Below, piece after piece: positions 22,386-33,641 of a stretch of 64,000 bases of DNA. The notes under the pieces are model-generated. The model saw only the letters and a program-made list of their open reading frames with translations, ran no database searches and was not told the origin of the DNA. The stretch spans positions 42,772 to 106,771 of the forward strand of contig MNCI01024968.1 in NCBI GenBank assembly GCA_015680685.1. The letters run 5' to 3'. Source of the DNA: Gnetum montanum. Its lineage: Eukaryota > Streptophyta > Gnetopsida > Gnetales > Gnetaceae. The position numbers and the translations under genes are program-made. Each line of letters opens with the position of its first letter. The stretch's first letter is position 1.

Positions 22386-23399
22386 GCAAAGTTTTTGATT
22401 CTAATAACCCTCCCACAAAATAATGGTGTCTCAATTGTGACATCAAATAGCAACCTTTTGCTTCCAAATTCTTGTAAGACAAAGAGCTAATCACTTGAGG
22501 GTGCATATAATAAAATAGTTCTTAACCTTGCCTGCATGTCATTTAACGCATTCTTAATCTCAAAAAATTAAATAACAATAAAACATATAAGCTAACATCT
22601 TAGTTATATCATGATAATTTTTATAATTACTAATTTTTTCTTTCTATGATCATAATTCCTACTTCTAAATGGATATTTTTTATCGTGTTATTAATTATGG
22701 ATTATTCAAATGGTTAGCTCATTTTCTTGATAGACAACAAATTATCAACTTAATAATGAGGTCTTATGTTGAAGTAAACTATACCTAATGATAAAGATTT
22801 CAACATAAGTTCAATTGTAATGAAAAATATGTATCATCATTTTTTATTGGATCTTCTCTTCTTACAAAAGTTTGTTTTTTGCCAAAGGTATTTTAAGTCT
22901 TTTTGTTATTTTAACTCTAAAAATAGATATTTGAAAGCGATGTAAATGCTATTAGGATTAGGATCTTCCTCCCTACTAATAATTAATGTTATTCTATTTT
23001 TATTAAATAATTAATTTTAATATTATACACCTAAGTAAACATCCCTTAAATTTGAAAGTTTTTTAAATCCTTATTTTCCATATTTTCTACTTAGTGTCCA
23101 ATTATGACTAATCAACAATGACCGAAAGACAGATATGATGCCTAGGCTTTCCAAGGAATATTTCAAATAATGTATCTCTACTATCATTATGGATAACTGG
23201 TATTTAGTATTCATGCTGCTAAGTTTCCTTATACAGGAACTTAATAATTAGTGATAGCATTAAACCAATGCCTATGCTAATTCTTTTGCAATGAAGTGAT
23301 CTAATCAAGGATAGGTATCCCTCTAGGTCCTTTTTGTTAATGCTAGTGGCTTAGTACTACCTGTGCTCATTACCATTATTTTATTATCTCATCAACTCT

Positions 23400-25200
23400 A
23401 AAGTCTCTAATTCATATAGTTATGGTCATCTACCTCACTTATAACAATCTTATGAGAGCACATTAGGCATTAAGCATAAATTGATACCTAGATCAACACC
23501 AAGTAGCATTATTGTTACCTATAGTACTTCGATTAGTAGGTTGTAACTAGTTGTACTCTAATGGCTTTGTTAATAAGTTTTTCAATATGTAAAAGAAACA
23601 AAAGAATAAATGGGTATTTACCTCACCTCATAAGCTAACTACTATGTAGAAATCCCTTCACAAAGGTGAGCTCAAGAATTCTTCCCTATAAATAAATATC
23701 CATTGATGTCCCACATATTGCTCAATTTGAAGTGGTGATTTAGGTAAATGAATGTCACATGACTCCTATAATAGACCTTGTAGTAGGGCATCATGGAACT
23801 AGATTAAAGCTAGGTTAGCAGTATTCGTTGCTCTCTTCCTAGCTAATGAACATAACAACTCTCACCGAACACACATTAATAAAGAGACAACTTGGTATAG
23901 AGCCCTCTAGTGATATGGAAAATCCTTAATTGCTAAACAAAAATCATTACTCACTAAACAAACATAGGATGGATTAGAATAGCAGAGCTACAACAAGGCT
24001 AGATGACCTTCTTAGACAACAAAGAACTATTTAACTATGACCACATAAGTGAAAAATTAATACATACGATGCTAGCATCATATTGTAAGAGCTTTTGACG
24101 ATCAAATAGTTAACCCCTATCCTTTAAACCCCATGAAATCAAGCTAGGTACTTACTTCACTTATTTCCTAATTGGTTATGCTAGAGAAATTCATTTCATT
24201 AAAATGAATAGAAAGTAGGCTTTAATGAGAAGATATGTAACATCAATACAACTGGATATCATAGGGTAAATAGTCTTATAGGGATATGTACATATAGAGT
24301 CATCTAAATACAAGTAAATGTTACTCTAATTCACTAGTTTAGATTGTGCACTTTAGATTGATGGTAGATCCATTAGCAAGATAGCTTATAAGGGAGGGAT
24401 GAGACTTATGACAAAATGTAGTGAGAACTAAAACAAAAGTTTCCTTATAGATAAATTATCATTGTTCATAATAGATCATCAAATCAAATCATGGTTAGAA
24501 ACCAAGGATGGTGGCATCAACTTTAGTGATAGGTATTCATGCTTGTTTAAGGCACATGATGCTAATGTTATCAACTTTACTTCTAGGTAGTAAAAATGGA
24601 TCTACCTAGGATGTCCTTAATATCTAAGGTCAAAAAATAAAATTGTCCTTCTCAAACTTATAAACTTGATTAGTTGATATATGTTATGTTATAAGATAAT
24701 CATAATGTACTACATGATCTATCTCTTGAATCTCAAGCTCATTGAATCACATGCTTCCCATAACATAAGAATCTTGCCTTGGATGGTTCTTGACCTCAAC
24801 TCTCTTATAGACTACTTAAGATTCTAAATCAACATCCACCAATAGGCATTTTCTCTCTAATAAATACATCAGTAGTTATTTCATCTAAGATTGTGTAAAC
24901 TAAGGTCAACTACTTAAAGATCATAAAGTTACCTATGTTACTATATGTTAGCTGATAGATTTCCTTAACATAAAGTAAGTTAATAAGAATCTTTACTCAA
25001 AACAAGATGTATCTTGAACACTAAAGAAGGCATTATTGTTTTGGAAAAGTAGTTACCCTATGTTTTTTAAGACTCTATCATCCATTGATAGATAATCAAG
25101 GATACATTCAATTATAAAAGTACCCACTAATAAGACAAATTTCATCCTCTAGTTTCTAATCATCAAAACATTATGTTGTCTTCGCTACCTCTATGCTAGT
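23400..25200 (-). mobile_element. very degraded Ty1/Copia-like remnant
   Basis: On the minus strand near 24340-24400 the translation HPSLISYLANGSTINLKCT resembles the Copia protease-region phrase in which LANGS precedes a beta-strand and the VLYVP motif. Surrounding sequence is choked with stops and frameshifts and I cannot trace RT. Limits are approximate. It could also be chance similarity. Confidence 0.3.
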
Positions 25201-25561
25201 GTCCCTTCATTTATACTAAACATGTACTAGTTTTTAATTTCTTATTCAATTTTTCTTCTATCCTTGTCCATTTTCCATCTATATATGAATTACAATGAAA
25301 GGTAGAAAATAGAGCAAGTCTTACTTGTGACATGAAGAAACCATGTATGTGGATAATTGCTCACATATGCTTGGTCAGGTACCACATATAAGTGAGAAAC
25401 ATAAGTGACTCATTGAACTAAGTCTACTATAAGACAAATAGAACTTGCTTACTTAGGCCTTCTTAGTAACTCACATATGTGAGGTACCAATAGGAAAATA
25501 GGTCATAGATATGTTAGTTTGAGACTATAATACAAATGGCTAAACTTGAAAAAGTAGTTTA

Positions 25562-25762
25562 AAAATATAGAAATGGGTAATAAAAAAGGCCTTCTTTCTA
25601 TAAAGATAATCTTAAAAATTATAGGCTTATAGAAACATTAATTTTTGGTTGTTGGTAGATACATTATTTTTTTAGGTTCATAGATACATTTGTATTAATT
25701 TGCTTGATGGAGGCCTTTTTATTATTTTTTTTTTTGAATATTTTCTTTATTTCTATATTTTA
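25562..25762. repeat. MITE-like inverted-repeat element
   Basis: The left arm AAAATATAGAAATGGGTAAT..AAAAAAGGCCTT (25562-25592) is matched in reverse by AGGCCTTTTTATTATT..TTTCTATATTTT (25711-25762), the right arm being longer by an A/T insertion. The spacer is about 120 bp and there is no coding capacity. A clear target duplication is not seen. Confidence 0.35.
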
Positions 25763-26756
25763 TTGACAATCCAAAAAGACCTAATTATTCAAGAAAACAA
25801 CTTCAACTTCTCACACTCATAGATCTTTATTTTGCTTACTTTTCTAGAAACATATGTATGGTTTGGTCCCATCCATCCGTAGTGATCTTCATCATCATTC
25901 TAACTTTGTCTTGATAAAATGAAGTTGGGTGAATAATTTATTTTTCATCATTCACCTCTATGAAGAGCTAGATCTTTATTTATATATAGTTTCTTCAAAT
26001 CATCTTCAATTGGTTTTCTCCATGTCTTCTTTTGATCTTCCTTTTGGTGGATTTCCTAGAAGAGCGATGTAGCAAAATGAAAAGAATGGAAGTCACTTTT
26101 ATAATCAACATTTGAAATCCTTAGTAATCAAACAACAACAACAAAATTAGAACTTTTGAAAAGTTTTCTACTATATAAGTTGATAACCAGCCATCATAGA
26201 AAATCAAATCCTTTAGGGAATAGCTTGTACTAGATACATTAGCTATATAAAGTTATAGATATGTCTAGTCATAGATAAAAGTGCCTCAAGTTAGCCAACC
26301 AAGGGTAGAACAACTTATGTACATGAGATACTAATAAGTAAATATCAAATCAAACACTTGGAGGAATCATCTACATATGCAGGTTAGCAACTCACCTACA
26401 CAACATAGATGATAAGACTAACAATACTTTGTTCTGTGAGACAAGTACCTATATGTTAGTAGTATCTAGTAATGTAAAACAAGACCTCAAAGTTGGATGT
26501 CTCTCGTATTTATCTTTGTGTTTAGTGCTTATTGTGTGCTATTTGTGCACTTCTCCAACTAACCATGAGATTACTCTCATTGTGTTATAAAAATAAAATC
26601 TTCTTGTCCAAACTCAATCAATTTCATTATCTATTTTTCCTATGATACATGTTGATATTGATCACAAAGGTTGCATCATCTTTCATAGCCTAATAGATGA
26701 ATCTAACTGTCTAGATAGACTCTAAATTTTGACTTATACCTCTAAAAGTAATTGTT

Positions 26757-26815
26757 GTTAGAACACTCATCTCTCAATTATGAGGTTGTGAGCTTAATTC
26801 TTACCTTCACTCTTA
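26757..26815 (+). repeat. tRNA-like SINE head or tRNA pseudogene
   Basis: TTGTTAGAACACTCATCTCTC and, after an ATTATGAGG anticodon-loop-like stretch, GTGAGCTTAATTCTT resemble the A-box and T-loop halves of a tRNA. Degenerate, and a second family from the 22/27-kb repeats. The phrase CTCTTATGTAGTAG is repeated just downstream. Confidence 0.35.
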
Positions 26816-27049
26816 TGTAGTAGCCTTGTGATAGAACACTCTTATGTAGTAGATCGCATTTACCCCATTATGTGTGTAGGAGTTGTGCTACTAGCCACAA
26901 GTTTCCTTCTCTAAAAAATAAAAATAAATGATTTTCCTTTTTAGTTTTTTTATTTTTTCAAAAGAATTAATTACAAGGTTGTACATCTAAGTAAACACTC
27001 ATAAAATTGAAATTTTTTTCCTTTCCATGTTGGTTTTGGTATTTTCTAT

Positions 27050-27215
27050 CAAATTTTAAGAATGTATTGTACTTTGAATTACCCACCAAGACATATAATC
27101 AACTTAGAAATTTATAACTCAGCCTTACCTACTAGAAGAAAACCCATGACTTGAAGCTTCTAAATCAAGAGTTTAACCCCTAGGTTAACACCTAATTATT
27201 GAAATAGCTGCCCTC
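27050..27215 (-). repeat. SINE-like repeat, minus strand
   Basis: Reverse copy with body, then TGACTTGAAGCTTCTAAATC and head TTAACCCCTAGGTTAACACC at the right end. Same family as 22228-22385. Confidence 0.55.
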
Positions 27216-27264
27216 TTACCTAACAAGAACTAATGCGTCTCTCACACACATGTATATATATAAA

Positions 27265-27545
27265 ATAATGAGGTGTTAGCAACTGGTAACACCTTTAACA
27301 TAGAAACTTAGGTCACAAGTTGATTTTGAAAGGGCAATGTTGAGTTATGAACAAATTCTATTTGGCCCATAATTTTGATTTATTTTTAAAAGAAATATGA
27401 AAAATAAAAATAATAAAATAAAGAAAAGGATTATCAAAGTGGAATTTTTGGTTGGAATTGAAATATTTGAAATATAGGTACACCCTAAGATATATAGTCC
27501 AATTGGAACTTTATAACTCAACATTACCTATATTCCAACCCAATA
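27265..27545. repeat. two partial SINE-like copies in opposite orientation
   Basis: A forward partial copy (27265-27360, GAGGTGTTAGCAACTGGTAA head) and a reverse partial copy (27455-27545, body only) flank an A-rich stretch. ATTTTGATTTATTTTTAAAAG at 27375-27396 recurs at 54107-54128 on the far side of the nested elements. Confidence 0.5.
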
Positions 27546-27549
27546 ATAA

Positions 27550-27695
27550 TTGGGTGTTAGCCTAATGATAAGACTCTTAATTTGAAATCTCCAAGTCCTA
27601 AGTTCAATTCTAGTGTGCAACGCTGAGTTATAAAGTTCTAATTAGACTATATTTCTTGAGATGTACTTATATTACAATTATTTTAAGGTGGATAT
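27550..27695 (+). repeat. SINE-like repeat, most complete tRNA-like head
   Basis: Head GGGTGTTAGCCTAATGATAAG (A box TAGCCTAATGA), then about 40 bp later AAGTTCAATTCTAG (B box GTTCAATTC), then body GAGTTATAAAGTTCTAATTAG and tail ATTACAATTATTTTAAGG. The A-box to B-box distance is tRNA-like, so RNA polymerase III transcription is likely for active relatives. The tail also forms the start of the 220-bp repeat flanking element E. Confidence 0.6.
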
Positions 27696-27866
27696 TTTGA
27701 CTATATACACCCTTAGGCCATAAAAATGTAGCATACTAGATGCCCCATAACCACATTTACCAACTTGAACTTGCTTGCAACATAATTAGAAACAAAACAG
27801 TAAGCTTAATAGCTAAGCTATACCCTTGTTGGCCATGTGAAATGTTGTCATAAATTTATATTTAAA
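27647..27866 (+). repeat. left copy of direct repeat flanking element E
   Basis: 220 bp ending exactly where the LTR of E begins. The right copy (53892-54092, 201 bp) starts exactly where E ends. Identity is high apart from one indel of about 20 bp after TTTTGACTATA. Far longer than the 5-bp duplication typical of this family. Confidence 0.8.
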
Positions 27867-28698
27867 TTATGAGTGGTGAGGTACCCCTACACTCAACCAT
27901 ACGAATACGAGCGTTTCAAGCATAATCCAGTCGAACTCCATAGACAGGCTAGTTGTGGTATCTAAATAGTTACTCGTTGATCGCAGTTCGTTGTCTTCCC
28001 ACTTGGACTAGTATTTACTTTGTCATGTATGGTTTAGTCAAAAGTGAGATGTATGATGTGGTCCTAAGCTAGTTCTACTCCTAGAGGCAATGGAAATAAC
28101 TTTGATTAACCTAAGAGGGAAAGGATGAAGAGAGTCTAAGCTAGCCTAAGTGTGATGAGCATCTGTCCCTTAATCATCTGTACACATCTTGGACCTCGTG
28201 CATGACTACCACTAGGATTACCAAGCACTTATCCTAGGTACACTACTAGGATACCAAGTAGTCACACTTGAATGCTCATGATTAAGTCATACTCATTCCG
28301 CATTTAAGGAGTTTAGGGTGAAGAGGTATTAACTACGAAAGCAATAAATATTAATAACAATTAAATGATTAAATTAAGTGAATGCTACAATGATGAAGTA
28401 ATCTCGATCTTTATTTATAGTCATGTGCGTGTCCAAGTACGTCACACTCGAATAAAGGTGTCGTACGATTACAATCATCACACTACGAGCATGCACTGGG
28501 ATAAAGGGTTAAGAAAGAATAAAAATGACAACTAACTTCTAACTAAAAAACCTCCCTCTTCACCATGCACCTAAGGTGTATTTATAGGCCTGCATAGGAG
28601 CCACAATATCACGTATATGATATCGCGAGCCAAGCCGCGATATCACGTACGTGATATCGCGAGTGCGATATCATGACCTAATGAATGACGATTCATCA
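27867..28698 (-). repeat. 3' LTR of element E
   Basis: 832 bp from TTATGAGTGGTGAGGTACC (first bases changed from TGATGAG) to GACGATTCATCA. U3 has GATATC palindromes including a perfect 26-bp palindrome at 28636-28661 (core GATATCACGTACGTGATATC), adjacent to a TATA box (minus-strand CCTATAAATACACC near 28580). Matches 35771-35850 plus 53101-53891. Confidence 0.88.
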
Positions 28699-28892
28699 TA
28701 CCCCCACAACTGAATGAAAACTCATCCTCAAGTTAAAAAAAATGAGAACAAGCCCCATTAATTACACAATGGATAAGTATGGGATTATTAATTTATTAGG
28801 GATTTATTCATGCTACAGTGGAGAACTCAATAGAACAAAATTGGGACACAATATAAAATTACAAAATTGCAAAATTGTAAACTTTATTTGGC
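28699..28892 (-). other. polypurine tract and 3' leader of E
   Basis: TACCCCCAC at 28699-28707 is GTGGGGGTA on the element strand, preceded (element sense) by the family leader AACTTGAGGATGAGTTTTCA. The rest is untranslated. Confidence 0.8.
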
Positions 28893-31675
28893 TCATGTGG
28901 TTCTAGGTGGTGGTGGCTTCTCCATGGGTTGCTTCCCCTTGTCCCATGCTCCAAGTTTTGGAATTTGACAACTCTGAGGTAGTGCCTGGAGCTTTTCCTC
29001 TTCCGTTTAAGGATTCTGTGTCATCCATGCTAATGCTCCAATGTTTGACAGAGTTGGCACCTCCCATGGGCATGGTAATTGTGGGAACATATTATTTTCT
29101 TTGACGTACTAGGCTGCAAACAACCGTCATTCCTCCTTGTAGGCTCTGGCTTTATCCCTATACTTTTGAAAATCTATAAGCCATCAAGCCAAGTCTACTG
29201 CGACATCTCTCTAGCCTTGGTAGCTAGTCTTAACCACCTCTAGTTCAAAATTTGTGACTTCTAGCTTCTCCAATGTTTTCTTGAGCTCCGCAAATTATGC
29301 TTCATATTTGGTGTAGGTGGTAGCTACCTACTTCTCGAGCTCTATTCTTGGGCATTCTGCTGTCAACATGGCTAGATCAGCATACCGCAAGTTTGCCAAT
29401 TCCATGTACTCCATGAGGTCTTGAAGCTACAGGTCTTAGATTTTAAGTTTCACCTAGTGAGAAAATGCATATGTGTCCAATATGGCCCACCAATCAATGT
29501 GTTGAGCACTGAAAGTATTGATGTGGGCCTTAGCCATATGGATCTCCTTTTGTATGACTTACTTGTACATTCCCACCTGGTCTTTGAAGTGCTCCTTTAA
29601 CTTTTCATGTCGCTTGACTTCATTTTTCCATGTGCTTATTTCAATGATCATCTTCTAATGGATTGCGTGTACCTCGTCCATTGAGAGGGTTCAATCCTCT
29701 CTGGCCAAACGGTTCATATCTTGGTTGACCCTGACCAACTATTCTCATAATTGCTAAAAGTTTTCCTCAAGAACATTCTTCTATTTCTCCACAGTGGTCA
29801 ACTAAAGGTTGTCAGTAGCAAGCTATTTATTCTCCTCCTGTAAGGCTCTGAGTGCCTTAGCATGCACGTAGGTTTGCGCTTGTGCCATGGAGGCATCCTA
29901 GTTAGCCTTCTCCTTCTCCTCTGCTAGTCTTTTATTGTCTACCAACAATTTATTAAGCTACTCTATCCTAAAAGTGTTCAGCTAGTCTGTAGGAACAAAC
30001 TAAGATGGGTCCCATTGTGCAACTTGCAGGGTGACAAGCCTCTCTTGTAGTCTTGTCAACTCTGCTTTCACGTGCTCAGCTGTGATCTCTACCATGACCA
30101 ACTTTCCTTTAGTGGAGATGAGATCTGATTGTGCCATCATGACATCTGGTGGAATGTTAAATAAGAACATCATTACTTGTCCTATTTGTAGTAATCGATC
30201 AAGGACATCCTCATGCTCTGCCAGAATCATTGAGGGACCGACTAGAGCTTGAGCATCTCGTGCTCCTGTGAAATTTTCCAATGGCATAATAGGGACATTG
30301 AAAGATTCTGTAATGTCGTCTATGAAAAATTCTATGGTTCCCACTACATCCTAGTGTTGCATGACCACCACTATGGCTCCTTCACCTATTTCTAATTACA
30401 CCTGGAAAGACGTAGCATTCCCTTAAATCTGTTATGACCAATGAGTCTCCCCTCCTGTTTGGATGAACACCTCACCCCATGCGCGATCAATAGAAATTGT
30501 GGTCTGTACAGTGTCATAAATGACATGAAAGAGATTAGCATCATCATGACTTCCCCAACTGACCATCTCAATGATGGCCTTGAGGTAGCTCATCAATGAT
30601 CGGTAATCTTGCAATGGTGGCCACGATTGATCTCGCTAGCTTGTGCTAGGTCCTACTTCTTGTTGTTGACTGGGCCTCATGCTTGGAAGTTGGCTAGGCC
30701 CTATAGTTCGAGTTGTAGTGGGTCCCACCATCTATTCTTGCTCTTTCTTTGGCTCTAGTATCTCACCAGCACTTTTCCTCAAAGCTGGTGGCTTTAGCAA
30801 TTTAGCGAACAAAGCATTCTGGGCTCTTCTAAGAACTTCATTAGTGTAGCCCAGAATACTAGCACATTTGCATAGCTTCCTAATGAGAAAAGGGAAGGGT
30901 AATGTGAACTTCCCTATCTTGTGTTCCTCATATTACCTTAATATCTCCATGAGATATAGATAAGGAAGGTTAGCATTGGCCTTTCCCATCAGTATCACAC
31001 TTCCTCTTACCACATATGTTAAGATTCTTTTTAATACTCTCATGGGGAAGATGTGATAAGTGCCAATCTCGAAGTATATCCTTTCTTTTAGCATCAGCTC
31101 TCCATATGTTTTGTCTTCTTTGCCATACATCCTATCCAACCAAACTCTTTGTGCATCAGCATCGGAATGAGTGGACAAGTGAGAAATTTTTGGCCCTATA
31201 TTCAAAAGGTTCATTACTTTCGAGATGGCCTTGGCAGAAAAATCTGCAGACACCACTGTGGTGCCTTCTTCCTTATTGTGCCAAAATTGGTACATTTCTC
31301 CTAAGTACCAAGCACCACTTTCAGAGAGGATATGCCATAATGGAGACCCTTTGAGTTGGTCCCTAATAGCCTCAGGAGAAAATTCTGTGAAATGTCTAAA
31401 GTTCAATTCCACAATCATTGTGGTCAACGTGGAATTTTCAAGAATGACTTAAACATACTCTGGGGACAATGTGAGTTTTTGTTCTTGTTCAGGCACTACA
31501 GCAGCTCCTCCTTCTACCTATTTTGATTTTACAATAGTAGGAGTCTCTTAATGAATGCTAAATGATTATGCCTCCTACTTTGCACGTTGTTCAGGAGACG
31601 CTTGTCTTCGCCCTCTTCTGGGTCACTTGGACACACCTTGAGAGGGTCCTTCTTGTTGTCCATGCTTTGGGGCCA
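28893..31675 (-). pseudogene. second ORF of element E (domain plus coiled coil)
   Basis: Start ATG at 31675 (MAPKHGQQEGPSQG). The N-terminal part survives open at 30933-31427: FSPEAIRDQLKGSPLWHIL, GAWYLGEMYQFWHNK, GTYHIFP and RGSVILMGK, aligned end to end with F (GEWYLGEVYQFWHNK, RTYHLFP). Further open pieces are 30432-30614 and 30000-30344 (SFNVPIMPLENFTGARDAQ; F has SFNVFVVPLTNLVGTKDAQ). Then a charged coiled-coil-like tail to the Pro-rich end and stop at 28893. Many stops and at least one frameshift. Likeness to plant Transposase_32 or Athila ORF-1 proteins is from memory. It occupies the env-like position; function unknown. Confidence 0.72.
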
Positions 31676-33641
31676 TATGCAATCACACAAGGTCAGTCAT
31701 TAGTAAGGTTGCTTAGTAAAGTTAAGTTATACCTTACTTCTTGCCTTAATGGATTCGTCTCTTATTCCATGTGATTTAAAGTTAGCAATTTTTGTGAAAA
31801 TGTCCCCAAAAGGTTTTAATATTTGACCCACTTTGATTAGGTGGCTTCACAATTTTAATTTCCTAGTATAAGTAAGGAGATGAAGTTGTTTTTGGCACAT
31901 GTTTATCATTTTGTATAACTAATTGCCCTTGATAATGTCCTTTAAGTGATGATGAATTTCAAAAAATTTGTGCACAATTCAGAGTGTACCCCTCCCCCAT
32001 AACTAAGCTGAAAACTCCGAGTTTAGATAGGTTCGAGCAGAATGAAAATTGGAGCGCTAGCAAGTTAGTTATGGCTATTGGAAAAAGAGATACACAATCA
32101 CAAGTCATAGAAGAAAATTTGAAAAACTCCCCCACGTGAATAGTTGCAAATGATGTTGATGTTCCCGGGGGGCCCATATTTATAGTTTTTTTGGGATGCA
32201 ATATCGCGTACATGATAGTGCATCTATGACATAACGTCAGACACGATATTGCATACGTGATATCGTGGCCTGTTTGAAGTAGGGTACTTAGAAAGAAAAA
32301 AATGGATAAATTTTTTGAAATTCCTAACTCAAAAATGAAGGACTTGAAGTTGATGTATAGGATCCAAGGTAATATTGATCAAGCCTAAAGGCACAAAAAG
32401 GATAATGGTGTAAAATTTGGAAATGGAAGTCATGAAGAGTATGAGGAAAAAGGACATGTGTTGGTACATTGGAACATTTGAACTAGAAGGAAGATAAGGG
32501 AAAGAATAGATTTGGTAATGAAGTGCTTGAAGGATATAAAATGATGTGGTGGTGTGCAACAAGTACAAATTACAAAATTCATGCAAGTGGGTCCTTTCCA
32601 AAGAAGGTTCCTACCTATAATTCCCTTACGTAACCACACGTTAAAATGTCTATAGGTACTAGAAGGGTTAAATGCAATCTACACCAATTTCACAAAACAC
32701 ACACACGTAAATACCACCATGATGAGGTATAAATTCAATGCTACCCAAGTCACGAGTCACAAATACATGAACAATGATACGAGTGAATTGTAGAAGGGAT
32801 TGCATTGGGATATGAGGTAACTGACCCAAGGCACAATGAATTTTTTGTGTAAGGTATGATTAATGTGTCATTAACCTATCACTCAAAAATCAGGACCAAG
32901 TCCATTCCTCTGATCAGTGACATCACATTGTTTCATCCCAATGATAGACAACAATGAGAGCATCAAGATGGTAAGGCGTATGATCACTTGGCATTTTGTA
33001 CAAGGGAGGAGTGATTTTGCTTTGTGGCACTCTTCTTCTTCTTTTTTTCTTCTCTCTCTCTCTCTCTCTTTTTTAAAGTGCTTAATCTAGAGAAGCCACC
33101 TACCTTCAGGCATGGATGCATGTCTTTCCAATGGGACCTCCTAGAATAGCATGCAGTTTCCTTGATTGAGTGCCTTTTGATTACTCTTACTCTCAATTTT
33201 CATTAGATCTACAATGATCTTAGTACAACCAAGCTACCTGATAACTCCTACAGATGTCACCAAAGAGAATCCACAAGTCCCCTTGATGTCACACCCTGGC
33301 CATTCCAGCTTAGTCAATCTTTCTTCACTCTAGGTATAATAAACACAAGATTACTTTAAGTTTTAATGATTAGGAATATCATTGTACCCAAGGTAGAGCC
33401 TCTTATTAATGGAATAAGTAGGTGGATGTTGTGAGCTTGCTATTCAAGTAATTAGTCACTTGAGACTTGATAGCGGAGAACAACACCTCAACCAATGAGT
33501 CACATGAGTGTTTTATTCGTAGATGAGATTACTCATAAAAAGACAAAAAGACAAAAAGACAAAACAATAAATTGAAAGATGAAAAACTGGAAAACAAAAA
33601 ATTGTGGCTTTAAAAAAAAATATTTATTAATTCTATTGTTG
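31676..33641 (-). other. noncoding spacer of element E
   Basis: About 2 kb without a supported gene. It has GATATC motifs near 32195-32265, the conserved block that on the minus strand reads TTTGGAAAGGACCCACTTGC (about 32585-32606) followed by text matching F 1985-2035, and a (CT)n microsatellite at about 33045-33070. Confidence 0.65.

Larger units (their letters stand above)
22391..27049. other. AT-rich intergenic DNA with decayed elements
   Basis: No intact gene. Apart from the Copia remnant, the MITE-like hairpin and a tRNA-like head listed separately, I see nothing supportable. Confidence 0.5.

Noticed and set aside
26757-26815. Functional tRNA gene
   Set aside because: Stems do not pair well and the B box is degenerate; a SINE head or pseudogene is more likely.
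33045-33070. (CT)n run as a regulatory GAGA-type element, also 45211-45241
   Set aside because: Simple microsatellites inside noncoding spacers of E and D; no gene start nearby.
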